The translations under genes and the position numbers were made by a program. DNA of 51,759 nt from DATEHQ01 sp035279525 (GTDB lineage Bacteria; Chloroflexota; Dormibacteria; Dormibacterales; Dormibacteraceae), in contig DATEHQ010000004.1 in the NCBI GenBank assembly GCA_035279525.1, positions 1 to 51,759 on the forward strand. The letters are read 5' to 3'. The notes beneath the pieces were generated by a model that was not told where the DNA came from, did not search any database, and saw only the letters and a list, made by a program, of their open reading frames with translations. Positions 1 through 8,350 of the stretch are shown piece by piece; within the stretch, counting starts at the first letter, position 1, and each line of letters starts with the position of its first letter.

Positions 1-279
1 ATCGACGCCGCACCGCCCAGTGGGCGGGTGGAGCTGACAACCGGCCGGCGCGGCAATGGATGGCCGTACTTCAGCGTCGCGGACAATGGTCCAGGCGTCC
101 CAGAGGACCACCGCCATCACCTCTTCGAGCCGCACTTCACCACGAAAGAAGGCGGAACCGGGCTCGGCCTGTTCATGTCCTACGGAATAGTTCGAGAGCA
201 CCAGGGCGAGCTGTTGTTCAGCAACAACCGGCCGCGCGGCGCGGTCTTCACGGTGGTGCTTCCTCCAATTAGCGGATGA
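1..279 (+). CDS. Sensor histidine kinase, C-terminal ATPase domain (5' end outside window)
   Basis: The frame is open from the first base, so only about 92 C-terminal residues are present. They form the end of a GHKL/HATPase_c domain: a G1 box (DNGPGVP), an F-box-like stretch (LFEPHFTTK), a G2 box (GGTGLGL), then the closing strand VFTVVLPP. The N-box, the phosphoacceptor His and any sensor domain would lie to the left of the window. The family autophosphorylates a His and passes the phosphate to a response regulator. Two response-regulator-type genes lie 1.4-2.9 kb downstream on the other strand, but partnership cannot be shown. A second, diverged copy of the same tail lies at 1541-1633. Confidence 0.9.
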   Translation: MDAAPPSGRVELTTGRRGNGWPYFSVADNGPGVPEDHRHHLFEPHFTTKEGGTGLGLFMSYGIVREHQGELLFSNNRPRGAVFTVVLPPISG

Positions 280-453
280 CGACTTAGAAGGAGCGGCGTC
301 GAGGGCTACCGCCAGGTCCTCCAGTCGACCCGCTTGAGCAGGCAGTCGGTCGGGTCGGTCTGCCGGCGCGGCGATTCCGAGGGTTGCTAAATGAAGGCTC
401 CGCCACTACCCTTTGCGTGCCAACCGCACGACGGGCGCGGGAGATAGGAAGCA

Positions 454-1518
454 GTGGAAAGCGATTACCTCGATGTGACGACTGACCGTCAACTGCACGG
501 TCGCATCGGCCCACTCGCTTATCGGCGCCCTGTAGCTGTCTTGGAGGGCAGGTTTTGCTTTCGAATCGGTCACGGATTCGGATGCGGCTCTTCGGGCGGC
601 TTTCACCGTGGTCAGAAAACCACGTTGAGCCTAGGGATCAGTGGGCCACTTCAAGCTGCGACGCTGTCGGGCACCGTCGCCGTTGAACATAGCTTTGACG
701 AGGACTGGTCGCATGATTCCCGTGACTGCGAGTACTGCCGACCGACCGCGTGCTACCGGGGAGCGACAGTCGAGATATGGGAACACTCGTATTTGGTGCT
801 GGGCGGTTGGAAATGGAGCGTGTTAAAGACCAAGTTTCAGTGCGATCAGCCTCCAGACATCTATGCGAACTGCGTGCCAAGCCCCGATGACTGCAATTGT
901 CTTCAGGGAGACCCTTTAACCTCATCAGACGGCACGAAAATCCCGGTGGCCGCTCACGCAACCGTGCCCTCTGCCGTAATTCAGACCGTGTCGATAGACG
1001 CCGATTCGTATATGCAACCCTCTGACGTCGGCTTGCCCATAGCGAGCGTCATCGAAGATCTGGTCGACGATGACCTGCGCGAGGCCAACCTTGGCATTCT
1101 GGGTGATGGCGGGAGAGTCTTGTGGCTGCCTGGTAAGGAGCCTCGGGAGCCGACCCTTGATGGACTGGTGATGTTTTCAAGTGGGCTGCCGCCATTGGCA
1201 AGCGAGCCGTCGCTTCGGCGCCCGCTGCTAGTTCTCGCAGTTGCACCAGAGCTTGAGAGTCCTCACGCGCTTCTGACCCTGACCGCAATGAGCGGTTCGC
1301 AACATCCGACCAGTACGGAAGTCGCCGAAGCGACCGTGGTTAAGAGTCGTGGGAGCTGGATTTGGGCTCCCATTAGCGTCCCTATCGCCTCCACCCTCGA
1401 AGATACGTTCGTTCTTCAGATTGCCCTCTTCGACGGCGATCGCCTTGCCGCGACCTACGCTCGCACATTCCATGCGACGGCCGTGGATTCGGCGGGGGTC
1501 GCCAGCCCTCAGCATTAA
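454..1518 (+). CDS. Hypothetical Cys-rich protein, 354 aa, atypical codon use
   Basis: I do not recognise this family. The GTG start follows a weak GGAAG-like site. The frame is open for 354 codons but uses many A/T-ending codons, unlike the neighbouring genes, which suggests acquisition from elsewhere. Residues about 30-135 look strand-rich and carry most of the cysteines (pairs such as CEYC and CNC, around ten in all), suggesting disulfides or metal binding. The C-terminal half (about 180-354) looks like a second beta-rich domain. No signal peptide or membrane segment is evident. It sits between a histidine-kinase end and a second kinase-tail remnant, as if inserted there. That it is a gene at all rests on length and absence of a better reading. 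Confidence 0.55.
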   Translation: MESDYLDVTTDRQLHGRIGPLAYRRPVAVLEGRFCFRIGHGFGCGSSGGFHRGQKTTLSLGISGPLQAATLSGTVAVEHSFDEDWSHDSRDCEYCRPTACYRGATVEIWEHSYLVLGGWKWSVLKTKFQCDQPPDIYANCVPSPDDCNCLQGDPLTSSDGTKIPVAAHATVPSAVIQTVSIDADSYMQPSDVGLPIASVIEDLVDDDLREANLGILGDGGRVLWLPGKEPREPTLDGLVMFSSGLPPLASEPSLRRPLLVLAVAPELESPHALLTLTAMSGSQHPTSTEVAEATVVKSRGSWIWAPISVPIASTLEDTFVLQIALFDGDRLAATYARTFHATAVDSAGVASPQH

Positions 1519-1540
1519 GGACCAAGGCGCCGAATAGCAA

Positions 1541-1633
1541 ATGGTCGTGCGCGAGCACCAGGGTCGCCTGAGTTACGAAGGAAGTCGCCGCGGAGGGGTG
1601 TTCACCGTGGAGCTGCCGCCCTACTCCGTTTGA
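1541..1633 (+). pseudogene. Orphan histidine-kinase C-terminal tail remnant
   Basis: The 30 codons from ATG 1541 to TGA 1631-1633 encode a tail with VREHQG and VFTVELPP, which aligns with the kinase tail ending at 279 (VREHQG...VFTVVLPP). An in-frame TAG at 1535-1537 lies just upstream, so the rest of the ATPase domain is missing. The two copies share the 11-mer GAGCACCAGGG (196-206 and 1553-1563) but differ at many other positions, so this is a diverged paralogue or an older displaced end, not a fresh duplication. It is unlikely to make a working protein. Confidence 0.7.
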
Positions 1634-1677
1634 TGGCCCGGCTCAATCGATCTTGACCAACCGTGAGGAGCTGCGCC

Positions 1678-2202
1678 TCAGCGCTCGGACGCGCGGGCTT
1701 TGATCGCCGCCGCCAGCTCAGCCAGCTCAACCGGCTTGAGCACATAGGCGCTCGCATCGAGGCCTTCCGCCAGCGCCCTCGAAGCCGGATCCGCCGCCCC
1801 AGTCACGACGATTGGGCGGGCCGCCTTCACCAGCTCACGCTGCTCCGACGTGAACGACGCCGACGCCCCGAGGTCGAGCACGACGACCTCTCGCGCTCGC
1901 AACGGACGAGGCGCGCCCTGGAACTCGGCCTCGTATCCGAGCCGGCGCAGGCCTCGGGCTGTCAGCTCGCCCAGCCTCTCGTCATCGTCGATCACGAGGA
2001 CCGGGATGATCGAGTAGGCCGCGGACTCGATCGACTCGAGCGTCGACAGCGCCTCGCGCAGGTCGCTGAGCAAGGCGTCCACCGGCGGAGCGACGCCGTC
2101 GTCGTGGGCCAGCTCGACCTCCGCCTTGATCCTCGCCAGGGTCGATCGAAGCCGGTGCAGCGATCCCGCGAGCTCCGGCCCGCGATCAGCCCTGGACGAC
2201 AA
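1678..2202 (-). CDS. Receiver-domain protein with N-terminal helical region
   Basis: 174 aa. Residues about 1-65 are helical and rich in Leu, Ala and charged residues, a possible dimerisation or coiled-coil part. Residues about 67-170 form a response-regulator receiver: acidic pocket VIDDDE, phosphoacceptor Asp in VVVLDLG, switch Thr in IVVTGA, and the conserved Lys in YVLKPVEL. There is no output domain, so it may act as a single-domain phosphorelay intermediate or by protein contact. Its start overlaps the end of the upstream response regulator by 17 bp, so the two are probably cotranscribed and translationally coupled. Function beyond phospho-signalling is unknown. Confidence 0.85.
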   Translation of the reverse strand: MSSRADRGPELAGSLHRLRSTLARIKAEVELAHDDGVAPPVDALLSDLREALSTLESIESAAYSIIPVLVIDDDERLGELTARGLRRLGYEAEFQGAPRPLRAREVVVLDLGASASFTSEQRELVKAARPIVVTGAADPASRALAEGLDASAYVLKPVELAELAAAIKARASER

Positions 2203-2884
2203 ACCGATAACCGATTCCGCGCACGGTTTCGATCCAACCCGGCTCCTTGAGCTCCCGCCGGATCTGGTGCACGGCCTGTTCGAGGCTGTGCTCGAACCCG
2301 GCGTAGGTGCTGCCCCACACCCTGTCGAGAATCTCTCCGCGCCGCACCGCCTCGCCCGGCCTGCTCGCGAGCAGCTCCAGCATCAACAGCGGACGGCGCT
2401 CCAGCTTCAGCACACGCTCGCCCAGGCGCGCCTCTCCGCGCGATGAATCGATCCGCAGACGACCCCGGACCACCGCTCCAGCGACCGGCGACCGCTCGCG
2501 CAGCGCGCCGCGCACGCGGGCGAGCAGGACCTGGCGATCGGTGCCCTTCACGATGTAGTCGGTCGCTCCGCGTTCGATGCCGAGCACCTGGTCGCCCGGC
2601 CCGTGCCGAGCTCCGGTCAGGATGATCACAGGGAACGAGATGCGATTCGCGCCTGAGCGGAGCGAGTCGAGCACCTCTGGCGCCTCCATGTCCGGCATCT
2701 CGTAATCCAGCAGCATCAGATCGGGCGACGCGCTGCGCACGCGCTCGAGCGCCTCTGTGCCACTGCCCGCGACATCGACCGCGTAACCGGCGCGGCGCAG
2801 CAGCTGGGCCGTCACCTCGGCGGTCCGCGGCTCATCGTCGACCAACAGCAACCTGGTGGTCACGCCACCTATCCCCAACCGCAA
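2186..2884 (-). CDS. OmpR/PhoB-family response regulator
   Basis: A receiver domain (about residues 8-125) has the acidic pair in LLVDDE, the phosphoacceptor in LLDYEMPD and switch Thr in ILTGA; the usual Lys-Pro is Lys-Gly (IVKGTD). A winged-helix DNA-binding domain follows (about 135-232), with RRGEILDRVWG and the closing RGIGYRF typical of the family. The longest reading starts at TTG 2884; GTG 2863 just before the first beta strand, preceded by a GGTGG-like site, is a better start and gives about 225 aa. It diverges from the GAF-HTH gene across a perfect inverted repeat at 2894-2920 that may be an operator. It is likely to control its own operon and possibly its neighbour. Confidence 0.9.
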   Translation of the reverse strand: MRLGIGGVTTRLLLVDDEPRTAEVTAQLLRRAGYAVDVAGSGTEALERVRSASPDLMLLDYEMPDMEAPEVLDSLRSGANRISFPVIILTGARHGPGDQVLGIERGATDYIVKGTDRQVLLARVRGALRERSPVAGAVVRGRLRIDSSRGEARLGERVLKLERRPLLMLELLASRPGEAVRRGEILDRVWGSTYAGFEHSLEQAVHQIRRELKEPGWIETVRGIGYRFVVQG

Positions 2885-2893
2885 AGTATCAGG

Positions 2894-2920
2894 TTCAAGG
2901 TTTCTTGAGGAAACCTTGAA
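2894..2920. promoter_or_regulatory. Perfect 11-bp inverted repeat, candidate operator
   Basis: The arms TTCAAGGTTTC (2894-2904) and GAAACCTTGAA (2910-2920) are exact reverse complements around the 5-base spacer TTGAG. It lies in the 80-bp gap between two divergent regulator genes. Position and symmetry fit a dimeric regulator binding site; a stem-loop in either 5' leader is the alternative. The sequence is more AT-rich than its surroundings. Confidence 0.55.
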
Positions 2921-2964
2921 TCAGCGGTGAGGTCAGATGGCCGACGCAGCCATAACCTCCCGGC

Positions 2965-3597
2965 ATGGGCCAGCTCTCAGACCTCCAGCAAGCCAGGCGC
3001 CGGCTGGGACTGGCCCTCGACCCCCTGTGCCACGACCGGTGGCTGATGGGCTTTCTGCGGGACGGCCTCCTGCAGCCCATCGCCGCTTCAGAGGTTTCGC
3101 GTCGACTGCTGCAGATTCGGGCGTTGACGCCGCTGTCGCGCCGCGCGCTCTTCGAAAAGCGGCCGCTCGTCGTCAACTCCGTGATCGAGACTCCCGACCA
3201 CTCGAACGCCTACGACTGGGAGCTCGACTGGCCGGCGATCCTCTACGCGCCGATCACCGAAGTCGGTCGCAGGCCGATCGGTCTGCTGGTCCTCGGCTGC
3301 CGCCGCGACCACTGGTACAGCGAGCAGGACGTCGCCTACGCGCACAGCCTGGGGCTGACTCTCGCGCCGATGGTCGCGGCGCTGCGCGGCCCGCTGGGGA
3401 ACTTGAATGCGAATGAGGGAGAGGTCGCGCAGCTCCTCAGCCATGGCTTGTCCCTCACCGAGATCGCACATGCGATGCACGTCGACGAGCGTCGCGCGCG
3501 GGCGCTCGTGGACGACGTGACGCGGAAGCTGCAGTCAGTGCGGGCAGAGCTGAGCTTTCCGCTCATTCCGATGAAGAGGAGGGCCTTCCGCCTATGA
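2965..3597 (+). CDS. GAF-like sensor with C-terminal HTH
   Basis: 210 aa starting at ATG 2965 with no clear Shine-Dalgarno site. Residues about 40-145 resemble a GAF domain (PILYAPITEVGRRPIGLLVLG, strand-helix pattern). Residues about 150-195 resemble a LuxR-type four-helix HTH (EGEVAQLLSHGLSLTEIAHAM), although the recognition helix is not canonical. It would be a one-component regulator sensing a small molecule or a partner protein. It is divergent from the OmpR-type regulator and convergent with the NarL/DegS-type kinase (22-bp gap). The ligand is unknown, and the HTH assignment is by pattern only. Confidence 0.75.
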   Translation: MGQLSDLQQARRRLGLALDPLCHDRWLMGFLRDGLLQPIAASEVSRRLLQIRALTPLSRRALFEKRPLVVNSVIETPDHSNAYDWELDWPAILYAPITEVGRRPIGLLVLGCRRDHWYSEQDVAYAHSLGLTLAPMVAALRGPLGNLNANEGEVAQLLSHGLSLTEIAHAMHVDERRARALVDDVTRKLQSVRAELSFPLIPMKRRAFRL

Positions 3598-3619
3598 CCT
3601 GGACCTGACGAGTTCGGCC

Positions 3620-4276
3620 CTAGTTCGGGCCGAAGAGAAACACGGTCGTGCCGCGGCCTTCGGTGCTGACGACTTCGAGCCGGCCACCGATTCCCGCGGC
3701 CCTTTCGCGCATGCCGACCAATCCGTAACCCGCCCGCCCGCCTGACACGAAGCCTCGTCCTTCGTCGGAGACCTCGATCAGGAAAGGACGCGCCGCAAAG
3801 CCCAGCTTGACGCGGCAGATCGTCGAGCCCGAGTGCCGGCGGACGTTCGTGAGCGCCTCGCGCACTATCTGGGCCACGACCTCGCGCTGCTGCAGGGTCA
3901 GCATGTCCTCGGTTCCGTTGCTCGAGAGCTCGACGCGGATGCCGTACATCCGCGCGAACTCATCACCCTGGTTCCGCAGCTCGCCCACCAGGCCGTCGGG
4001 GCCGACCGCGGCCGGCCGGAGCTCCGCCAGGGCCTCGCGAACGCCCTTGAGCGAACGCTCGAGGATCTCGAAGACCGCCTCCAACGTCTCGTCGGCGGGG
4101 CCCCGGTGGTTTTCCAGGTAAACCTTGAAAAGCGAAAGAGCGCCGGCCAGGTCGGTCGCCACGCCGTCGTGGAGCTCGCGCGAGATGCGCGACCTTTCGC
4201 GCGCGACCGCGTCACCGACCGCCTGCTGCGCAAACCCTTCCGAGACGCCGGTGCGCTCCGAGGGCTCCGCGCTCAC
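3620..4276 (-). CDS. NarL/DegS-type sensor histidine kinase
   Basis: 218 aa from GTG 4276, which overlaps the stop of the upstream membrane-protein gene as GTGA. A longer reading to 4489 only shadows that gene. The HisKA_3 helix is clear (RERSRISRELHDGVATDLAG, phosphoacceptor His in LHDG), as is a HATPase_c domain with N-box EALTNVRRHS, G1 box DEGRGF and G2-like GYGLVGMRERA. No sensor or membrane part is in this protein; the preceding 99-aa protein with one membrane helix and a coiled coil could supply it. No adjacent receiver-HTH partner is seen, and the nearest regulator is the convergent GAF-HTH gene. Confidence 0.9.
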   Translation of the reverse strand: MSAEPSERTGVSEGFAQQAVGDAVARERSRISRELHDGVATDLAGALSLFKVYLENHRGPADETLEAVFEILERSLKGVREALAELRPAAVGPDGLVGELRNQGDEFARMYGIRVELSSNGTEDMLTLQQREVVAQIVREALTNVRRHSGSTICRVKLGFAARPFLIEVSDEGRGFVSGGRAGYGLVGMRERAAGIGGRLEVVSTEGRGTTVFLFGPN

Positions 4277-4572
4277 CTGACCGCCGTCCTGCGACGGACG
4301 AAGGATTGCAGCAGCGCGATCACCAGCGGATGCCTCAACCAGCGCAGGGCACGGCGGTACGGCTGCCACAACCTCTGGGTCTCCTCCAGGCTGATCCGCA
4401 GCCTCTCCACGTCCTGTTGCAGTCCTGCGCGCTCCGTGACCAGCCACTCGCTCAGGACGCGCGAGCGCTGCGCGATGCGCAGGGTCCACATCCCCGCCAG
4501 GGCGCCTTCGACCAGGATCAGGGCGACGCTGATGATGAGAAGCCAGACGCCGATCCAGGCGAGGTCAGACAA
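4273..4572 (-). CDS. Small single-pass membrane protein with coiled coil
   Basis: 99 aa. Residues about 5-28 form one hydrophobic helix (WIGVWLLIISVALILVEGAL). Residues about 30-70 are a charged, heptad-like helix. The C-terminus is basic (VRRRTAVR). It lies 6 bp after gyrA and overlaps the kinase start by 4 bp, so it is probably cotranscribed with both. The membrane helix followed by a coiled coil before a soluble kinase suggests a membrane anchor or signalling input for that kinase; this is inference from position. I recognise no family. Confidence 0.75.
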   Translation of the reverse strand: MSDLAWIGVWLLIISVALILVEGALAGMWTLRIAQRSRVLSEWLVTERAGLQQDVERLRISLEETQRLWQPYRRALRWLRHPLVIALLQSFVRRRTAVR

Positions 4573-4578
4573 GCCGCG

Positions 4579-7065
4579 TCACTCCTTCCCGTCACCCTCT
4601 TCGATCCCGGCCACCGGTGCGATGGCCACTATCTGGTCGTCGGGGGCGATCCGCATCACGATCACACCCTGGGTCTGGCGCCCGATGCGCGAGATCGCGC
4701 CGACCTGCGTCCGCAGGACCATCCCGCTGGCGCTGATCACCAGGACCTCTTCTTCGGGATCTCCGACGACGCGCATCGCCACGAGCTTGCCCACTCGGTC
4801 TGTGACCTTGAGCGTGAACACGCCCTGGCCCGCCCGGTGGTGCATCGGGTATTCGGCGACCGGGGTGCGCTTGCCGTAGCCGCGCGAGGTTATGACGAGC
4901 AGGTCACCCTCCGGCACCGCCGTCGCCATGCCGGCGACCGCGTCGTCCTTACCCAGCTTGATGCCGATCACGCCCTGCGTGTCGCGACCCATCGCGCGAA
5001 CCTCGGTCTCGCTGAAGCGAATGGCCTTGCCCAGCTCGGTCGCGATCAGGACTTCGTCCTTGCCGGTGGTCGGTGTCACCCAGTCCAGCTCGTCGCCTTC
5101 CTGCAGGTTGATCGCGATGAGGCCGTTGCGACGCACGTTGGCGTACTCCGCCATCGCCGTCTTCTTGATGTAGCCGTTCTTCGTCACCATCAGCATGTAG
5201 TGCGCTTCGCTCTCGGTCTCGGGGCGCACGAAGACTGCTGTGATGCGCTCATTCGCTCCGATGTCGATCAGGTTGTTGATCGGCACGCCCTTGGCCTGGC
5301 GCTCCCGCTCCGGCACCTCGTGCACCCGCAGCTGGAACACGCGACCGCTCTGCGTGAAGAACAGCATCGACGCGTGGGTGTGGGTCGTCAGCAGGTGCGC
5401 CGCGTAGTCCTCCTCCCGCGTGCCGCTGGGCGCCTCGCTGCTGGCGGTCGGGCGCGCACCCTTGAGGCCGACGCCGCCGCGCTTCTGCGCGCGGAACACC
5501 CGCAGTGGCTGTCGCTTGACGTAGCCGCGATGCGTCAGCGTTACGACCACCTCTTCCTTGGGCACGAGGTCCTCGGCCGACAGCTCGGTGGCCTCCTGGT
5601 CCGTGATCTCGGTGCGGCGCTCGTCCCCGTACTTTTTGACCACCTCGTCCATGTCCTGCTTGATCAGCATCCGGACCTTCTGGTCGCTGGCGAGGATGCT
5701 CTCCAGGTAGGCGATCGTCTTGATCACCTCTTCGTACTCGGCGTCGATCTTGCCGCGCTCGAGCCGTGTCAGCCGGCCCAGGGTGAGGGCGAGCACGGCT
5801 TTGGCCTGGCGCTCGCTCAACCCGAACTTCGTCTGCAGCTCGGTGCTGGCCGTGTCCTGGTCGGACGCTCCGCGGATGGTCTTGATCACCTCGTCCAGGT
5901 GGTCGAGGCAGATCTTCAGACCCTCGAGGATGTGGGCCCGCTCCTGCGCCTTCTCGAGGTCGAAGCGCGTGCGCCGGAGGATGACTTCGCGGCGGTGGTC
6001 GATGAAAAGCTGGAGCGCCTGTTTCAGGCTGAGCACGACCGGCCGGCCGTCGACGATCGCGAGCATGATCACGCCGAATGCCTGCTGCAGCTGCGTGTGC
6101 TTGTACAGGTTGTTGAGCACCGTGTAGACCTGTGCTTCGCGCTTGAGCTCGATCACGACCCGCATGCCCTGACGGTCCGACTCGTCCCGCAGGTCGGCGA
6201 TGCCCTCGAGTCGCCGGTCCGAGACCAGCTCGGCGATCTTGGCCACAAGCGAGGCCTTGTTCACCGCGTAAGGAAGCTCATCGATGATGATCCGCTCGCG
6301 TCCGTTGGGCGCCTGCTCGAACGTGTGGCGGGCGCGGACGATGATCCTTCCGTGGCCGGTGGAGTAAGCGGCCTTGATCCCTGCCGTACCCATGATGATG
6401 CCGCCAGTCGGGAAGTCCGGCCCCTTCACGAAGCCCAGCAGGTCCTCGCCGGTGGCTTCGGGATTGTCGATGAGCTGCTTGACCCCCGCGGCGACCTCGC
6501 CCAGGTTGTGCGGCGGGATGTTGGTCGTCATTCCGACTGCGATCCCCGTCGCCCCGTTGATCAGGAGGTTGGGGATGCGGCCGGGCAGCACAACCGGTTC
6601 CTGGTCTGAGCCGTCGTAGTTCGGGCTCATGTCGACGGTCTGCTTCTCGATGTCGTCCATGAGCTCGCCGGTGATCGCGGAGAGGCGCGCCTCCGTGTAG
6701 CGCATGGCCGCCGGCGGGTCGCCGTCGACACTGCCGAAGTTGCCCTGTCCGTCGATCAGCGGGTACCGCAGCGAAAACGGCTGCGCCATGCGCACGAGCG
6801 CGTCATACACCGCGGTGTCGCCGTGTGGGTGATAGAGCTTGAGCACGTCGCCGACGAAGGCCGCGCACTTGCGATAGCGGCTGCCGGACGTCGCGCCCGC
6901 CTGCTGCATCGCGTAGAGGATGCGGCGCTGAACAGGCTTCAGCCCGTCACGCACGTCGGGCAGCGCCCGGCTGATGATGACGGACATCGCGTACTCCATG
7001 TAGGAGGTCTGCATCTCCTCCTGGAGGTTTCGCGTGAGGACCGTGCCTATCGTGTCGTCTGCCAT
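4579..7065 (-). CDS. gyrA: DNA gyrase subunit A
   Basis: 828 aa, full length for GyrA. The breakage-reunion domain carries the N-terminal segment with SRALPDVRDGLKPVQRRIL, the PHGDTAVYDALVRMAQ region and the catalytic Tyr in AAMRYTEARL. The C-terminal pinwheel has repeated blades, and the GyrA box is degenerate (QKRGGVG instead of QRRGGKG) but in place. With GyrB it forms the A2B2 enzyme that introduces negative supercoils. It is separated from gyrB by plsX and fabF on the same strand rather than lying next to it. The protein ends with an acidic tail (EEGDGKE). Confidence 0.98.
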   Translation of the reverse strand: MADDTIGTVLTRNLQEEMQTSYMEYAMSVIISRALPDVRDGLKPVQRRILYAMQQAGATSGSRYRKCAAFVGDVLKLYHPHGDTAVYDALVRMAQPFSLRYPLIDGQGNFGSVDGDPPAAMRYTEARLSAITGELMDDIEKQTVDMSPNYDGSDQEPVVLPGRIPNLLINGATGIAVGMTTNIPPHNLGEVAAGVKQLIDNPEATGEDLLGFVKGPDFPTGGIIMGTAGIKAAYSTGHGRIIVRARHTFEQAPNGRERIIIDELPYAVNKASLVAKIAELVSDRRLEGIADLRDESDRQGMRVVIELKREAQVYTVLNNLYKHTQLQQAFGVIMLAIVDGRPVVLSLKQALQLFIDHRREVILRRTRFDLEKAQERAHILEGLKICLDHLDEVIKTIRGASDQDTASTELQTKFGLSERQAKAVLALTLGRLTRLERGKIDAEYEEVIKTIAYLESILASDQKVRMLIKQDMDEVVKKYGDERRTEITDQEATELSAEDLVPKEEVVVTLTHRGYVKRQPLRVFRAQKRGGVGLKGARPTASSEAPSGTREEDYAAHLLTTHTHASMLFFTQSGRVFQLRVHEVPERERQAKGVPINNLIDIGANERITAVFVRPETESEAHYMLMVTKNGYIKKTAMAEYANVRRNGLIAINLQEGDELDWVTPTTGKDEVLIATELGKAIRFSETEVRAMGRDTQGVIGIKLGKDDAVAGMATAVPEGDLLVITSRGYGKRTPVAEYPMHHRAGQGVFTLKVTDRVGKLVAMRVVGDPEEEVLVISASGMVLRTQVGAISRIGRQTQGVIVMRIAPDDQIVAIAPVAGIEEGDGKE

Positions 7066-7102
7066 GACTCTTCCTTATTGATCGGGTTGGTGGACTTGAT
7101 CT

Positions 7103-8350
7103 CTAAGCCTCGTACTTCCCCAGCACGACCACTGCGTTGTGGCCGCCGAAACCGAAGCCGTTGGAGATGGCGATGCGCACTTCGTGCCTCCGCGCCGTGT
7201 TGGGCACGTAGTCGAGATCGCACGCCGGGTCGGGGTTTTCGTAGTTGATCGTCGGGTGGATGATCCCGCGGTTGATGGTGAGCAGAGTCGCGATCGCCTC
7301 CACCGCGCCGGCCGCCCCGAGCAGGTGGCCGATCATCGACTTGGTGCTGCTGATCGCCACTTTGTAGGCGTGCTCGCCGAGAGCGATCTTCAGAGCCTTC
7401 GTCTCGCCTGCATCGTTCAGCTGAGTCGACGTGCCGTGGGCGTTGACGTAGTCGATGTCCTTCGGCTCGATGGCCGCATCGCGTAGCGCCAGCGTGATCG
7501 CGCGGGCCGGGGCTTCTCCTGTCTCGTCAGGTGCGACCTGGTGATACGCATCGTTGGTCGTCGCGTAGCCCAGGACCTCGCCGTAGATGCGCGCCCCGCG
7601 CGACTCGGCGTGCTCGCGTGATTCGAGAATCAAGGTGCCCGCCCCCTCGCCTGGGACGAACCCGTCCCGATCGCGATCGAACGGCCGGCTGGCCTTGTCC
7701 GGCGCATCGTTGCGCGTCGACAGCGCCCTGATCGCATTGAAGGAAGCGATTCCAACCTCGCAGAGCGAGGCCTCGGTCCCTCCCGCCAGCATCACGTCGA
7801 CGTCACCGCGCTCGATCATTCGCGTCGCGTCCCCCAGCGACTGCGTCGAAGCGGCGCACGCGGTGGTGATCGTGGTGTTGGGGCCACGAAGATGGAACTG
7901 CATGGCCACCGACGCGCCGGCCATGTTCGGAATGATCATCGGCGCGTAGAGCGGGTTGAGCCGGCCCTTGGTCATGAACGAAACAGCGCCTCGCGTCATG
8001 TCGTCGAAGGCGCCAATGCCGGTGCCCATCGCTACGCCGACCCGGAAGTTGTCCTCCCTGGCCAGGTCGAGGCCAGAGTCCTCGAGGGCCATCGCGGACG
8101 CGGCAACCGCCATCTGAGAGAAGCGCGACATGCGCTGCGATGCCTTGCGCTCCATGAACTCAGCCGGGTCGAAGTTGGTCACCTCGCACGCGAATTTCGT
8201 CGTCAGCTTCTCGGTGGGGAAGCTTTCTATGACGCGCGAGGTGCTGCGTCCCTCGACCAGCCCGTCCCAGTATTCGACGAGGTTCTTGCCGAGCGGATTG
8301 ACCGTGCCCATCCCGGTGACGACGACGCGGGGCCGGCCGCCCTTTTTCAC
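7103..8350 (-). CDS. fabF: 3-oxoacyl-[acyl-carrier-protein] synthase II
   Basis: 415 aa, normal for KAS II. The thiolase-fold catalytic triad is visible: Cys in TTACAASTQS, His in NAHGTSTQLND, and His in KSMIGHLLGAAG. It condenses malonyl-ACP with acyl-ACP in fatty-acid elongation in the cytoplasm. GTG start 8350 overlaps the plsX stop (GTGA), so the two are coupled. The usual partners fabD, fabG and acpP are not in this cluster. Its place between gyrB/plsX and gyrA points to one long minus-strand unit. Confidence 0.97.
   Translation of the reverse strand: MKKGGRPRVVVTGMGTVNPLGKNLVEYWDGLVEGRSTSRVIESFPTEKLTTKFACEVTNFDPAEFMERKASQRMSRFSQMAVAASAMALEDSGLDLAREDNFRVGVAMGTGIGAFDDMTRGAVSFMTKGRLNPLYAPMIIPNMAGASVAMQFHLRGPNTTITTACAASTQSLGDATRMIERGDVDVMLAGGTEASLCEVGIASFNAIRALSTRNDAPDKASRPFDRDRDGFVPGEGAGTLILESREHAESRGARIYGEVLGYATTNDAYHQVAPDETGEAPARAITLALRDAAIEPKDIDYVNAHGTSTQLNDAGETKALKIALGEHAYKVAISSTKSMIGHLLGAAGAVEAIATLLTINRGIIHPTINYENPDPACDLDYVPNTARRHEVRIAISNGFGFGGHNAVVVLGKYEA

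Noticed and set aside
4120..4129. AAACCTTGAA, same as part of the 2894-2920 inverted repeat
   Set aside because: Half-site only, inside the kinase coding sequence (LFKVYLEN), with no symmetric partner.
4306..6609. 767-codon open frame on the plus strand across gyrA
   Set aside because: It is the complement of gyrA in a GC-rich genome; its protein is full of His/Leu/Asp/Arg runs and has no family features, whereas gyrA on the other strand is certain.
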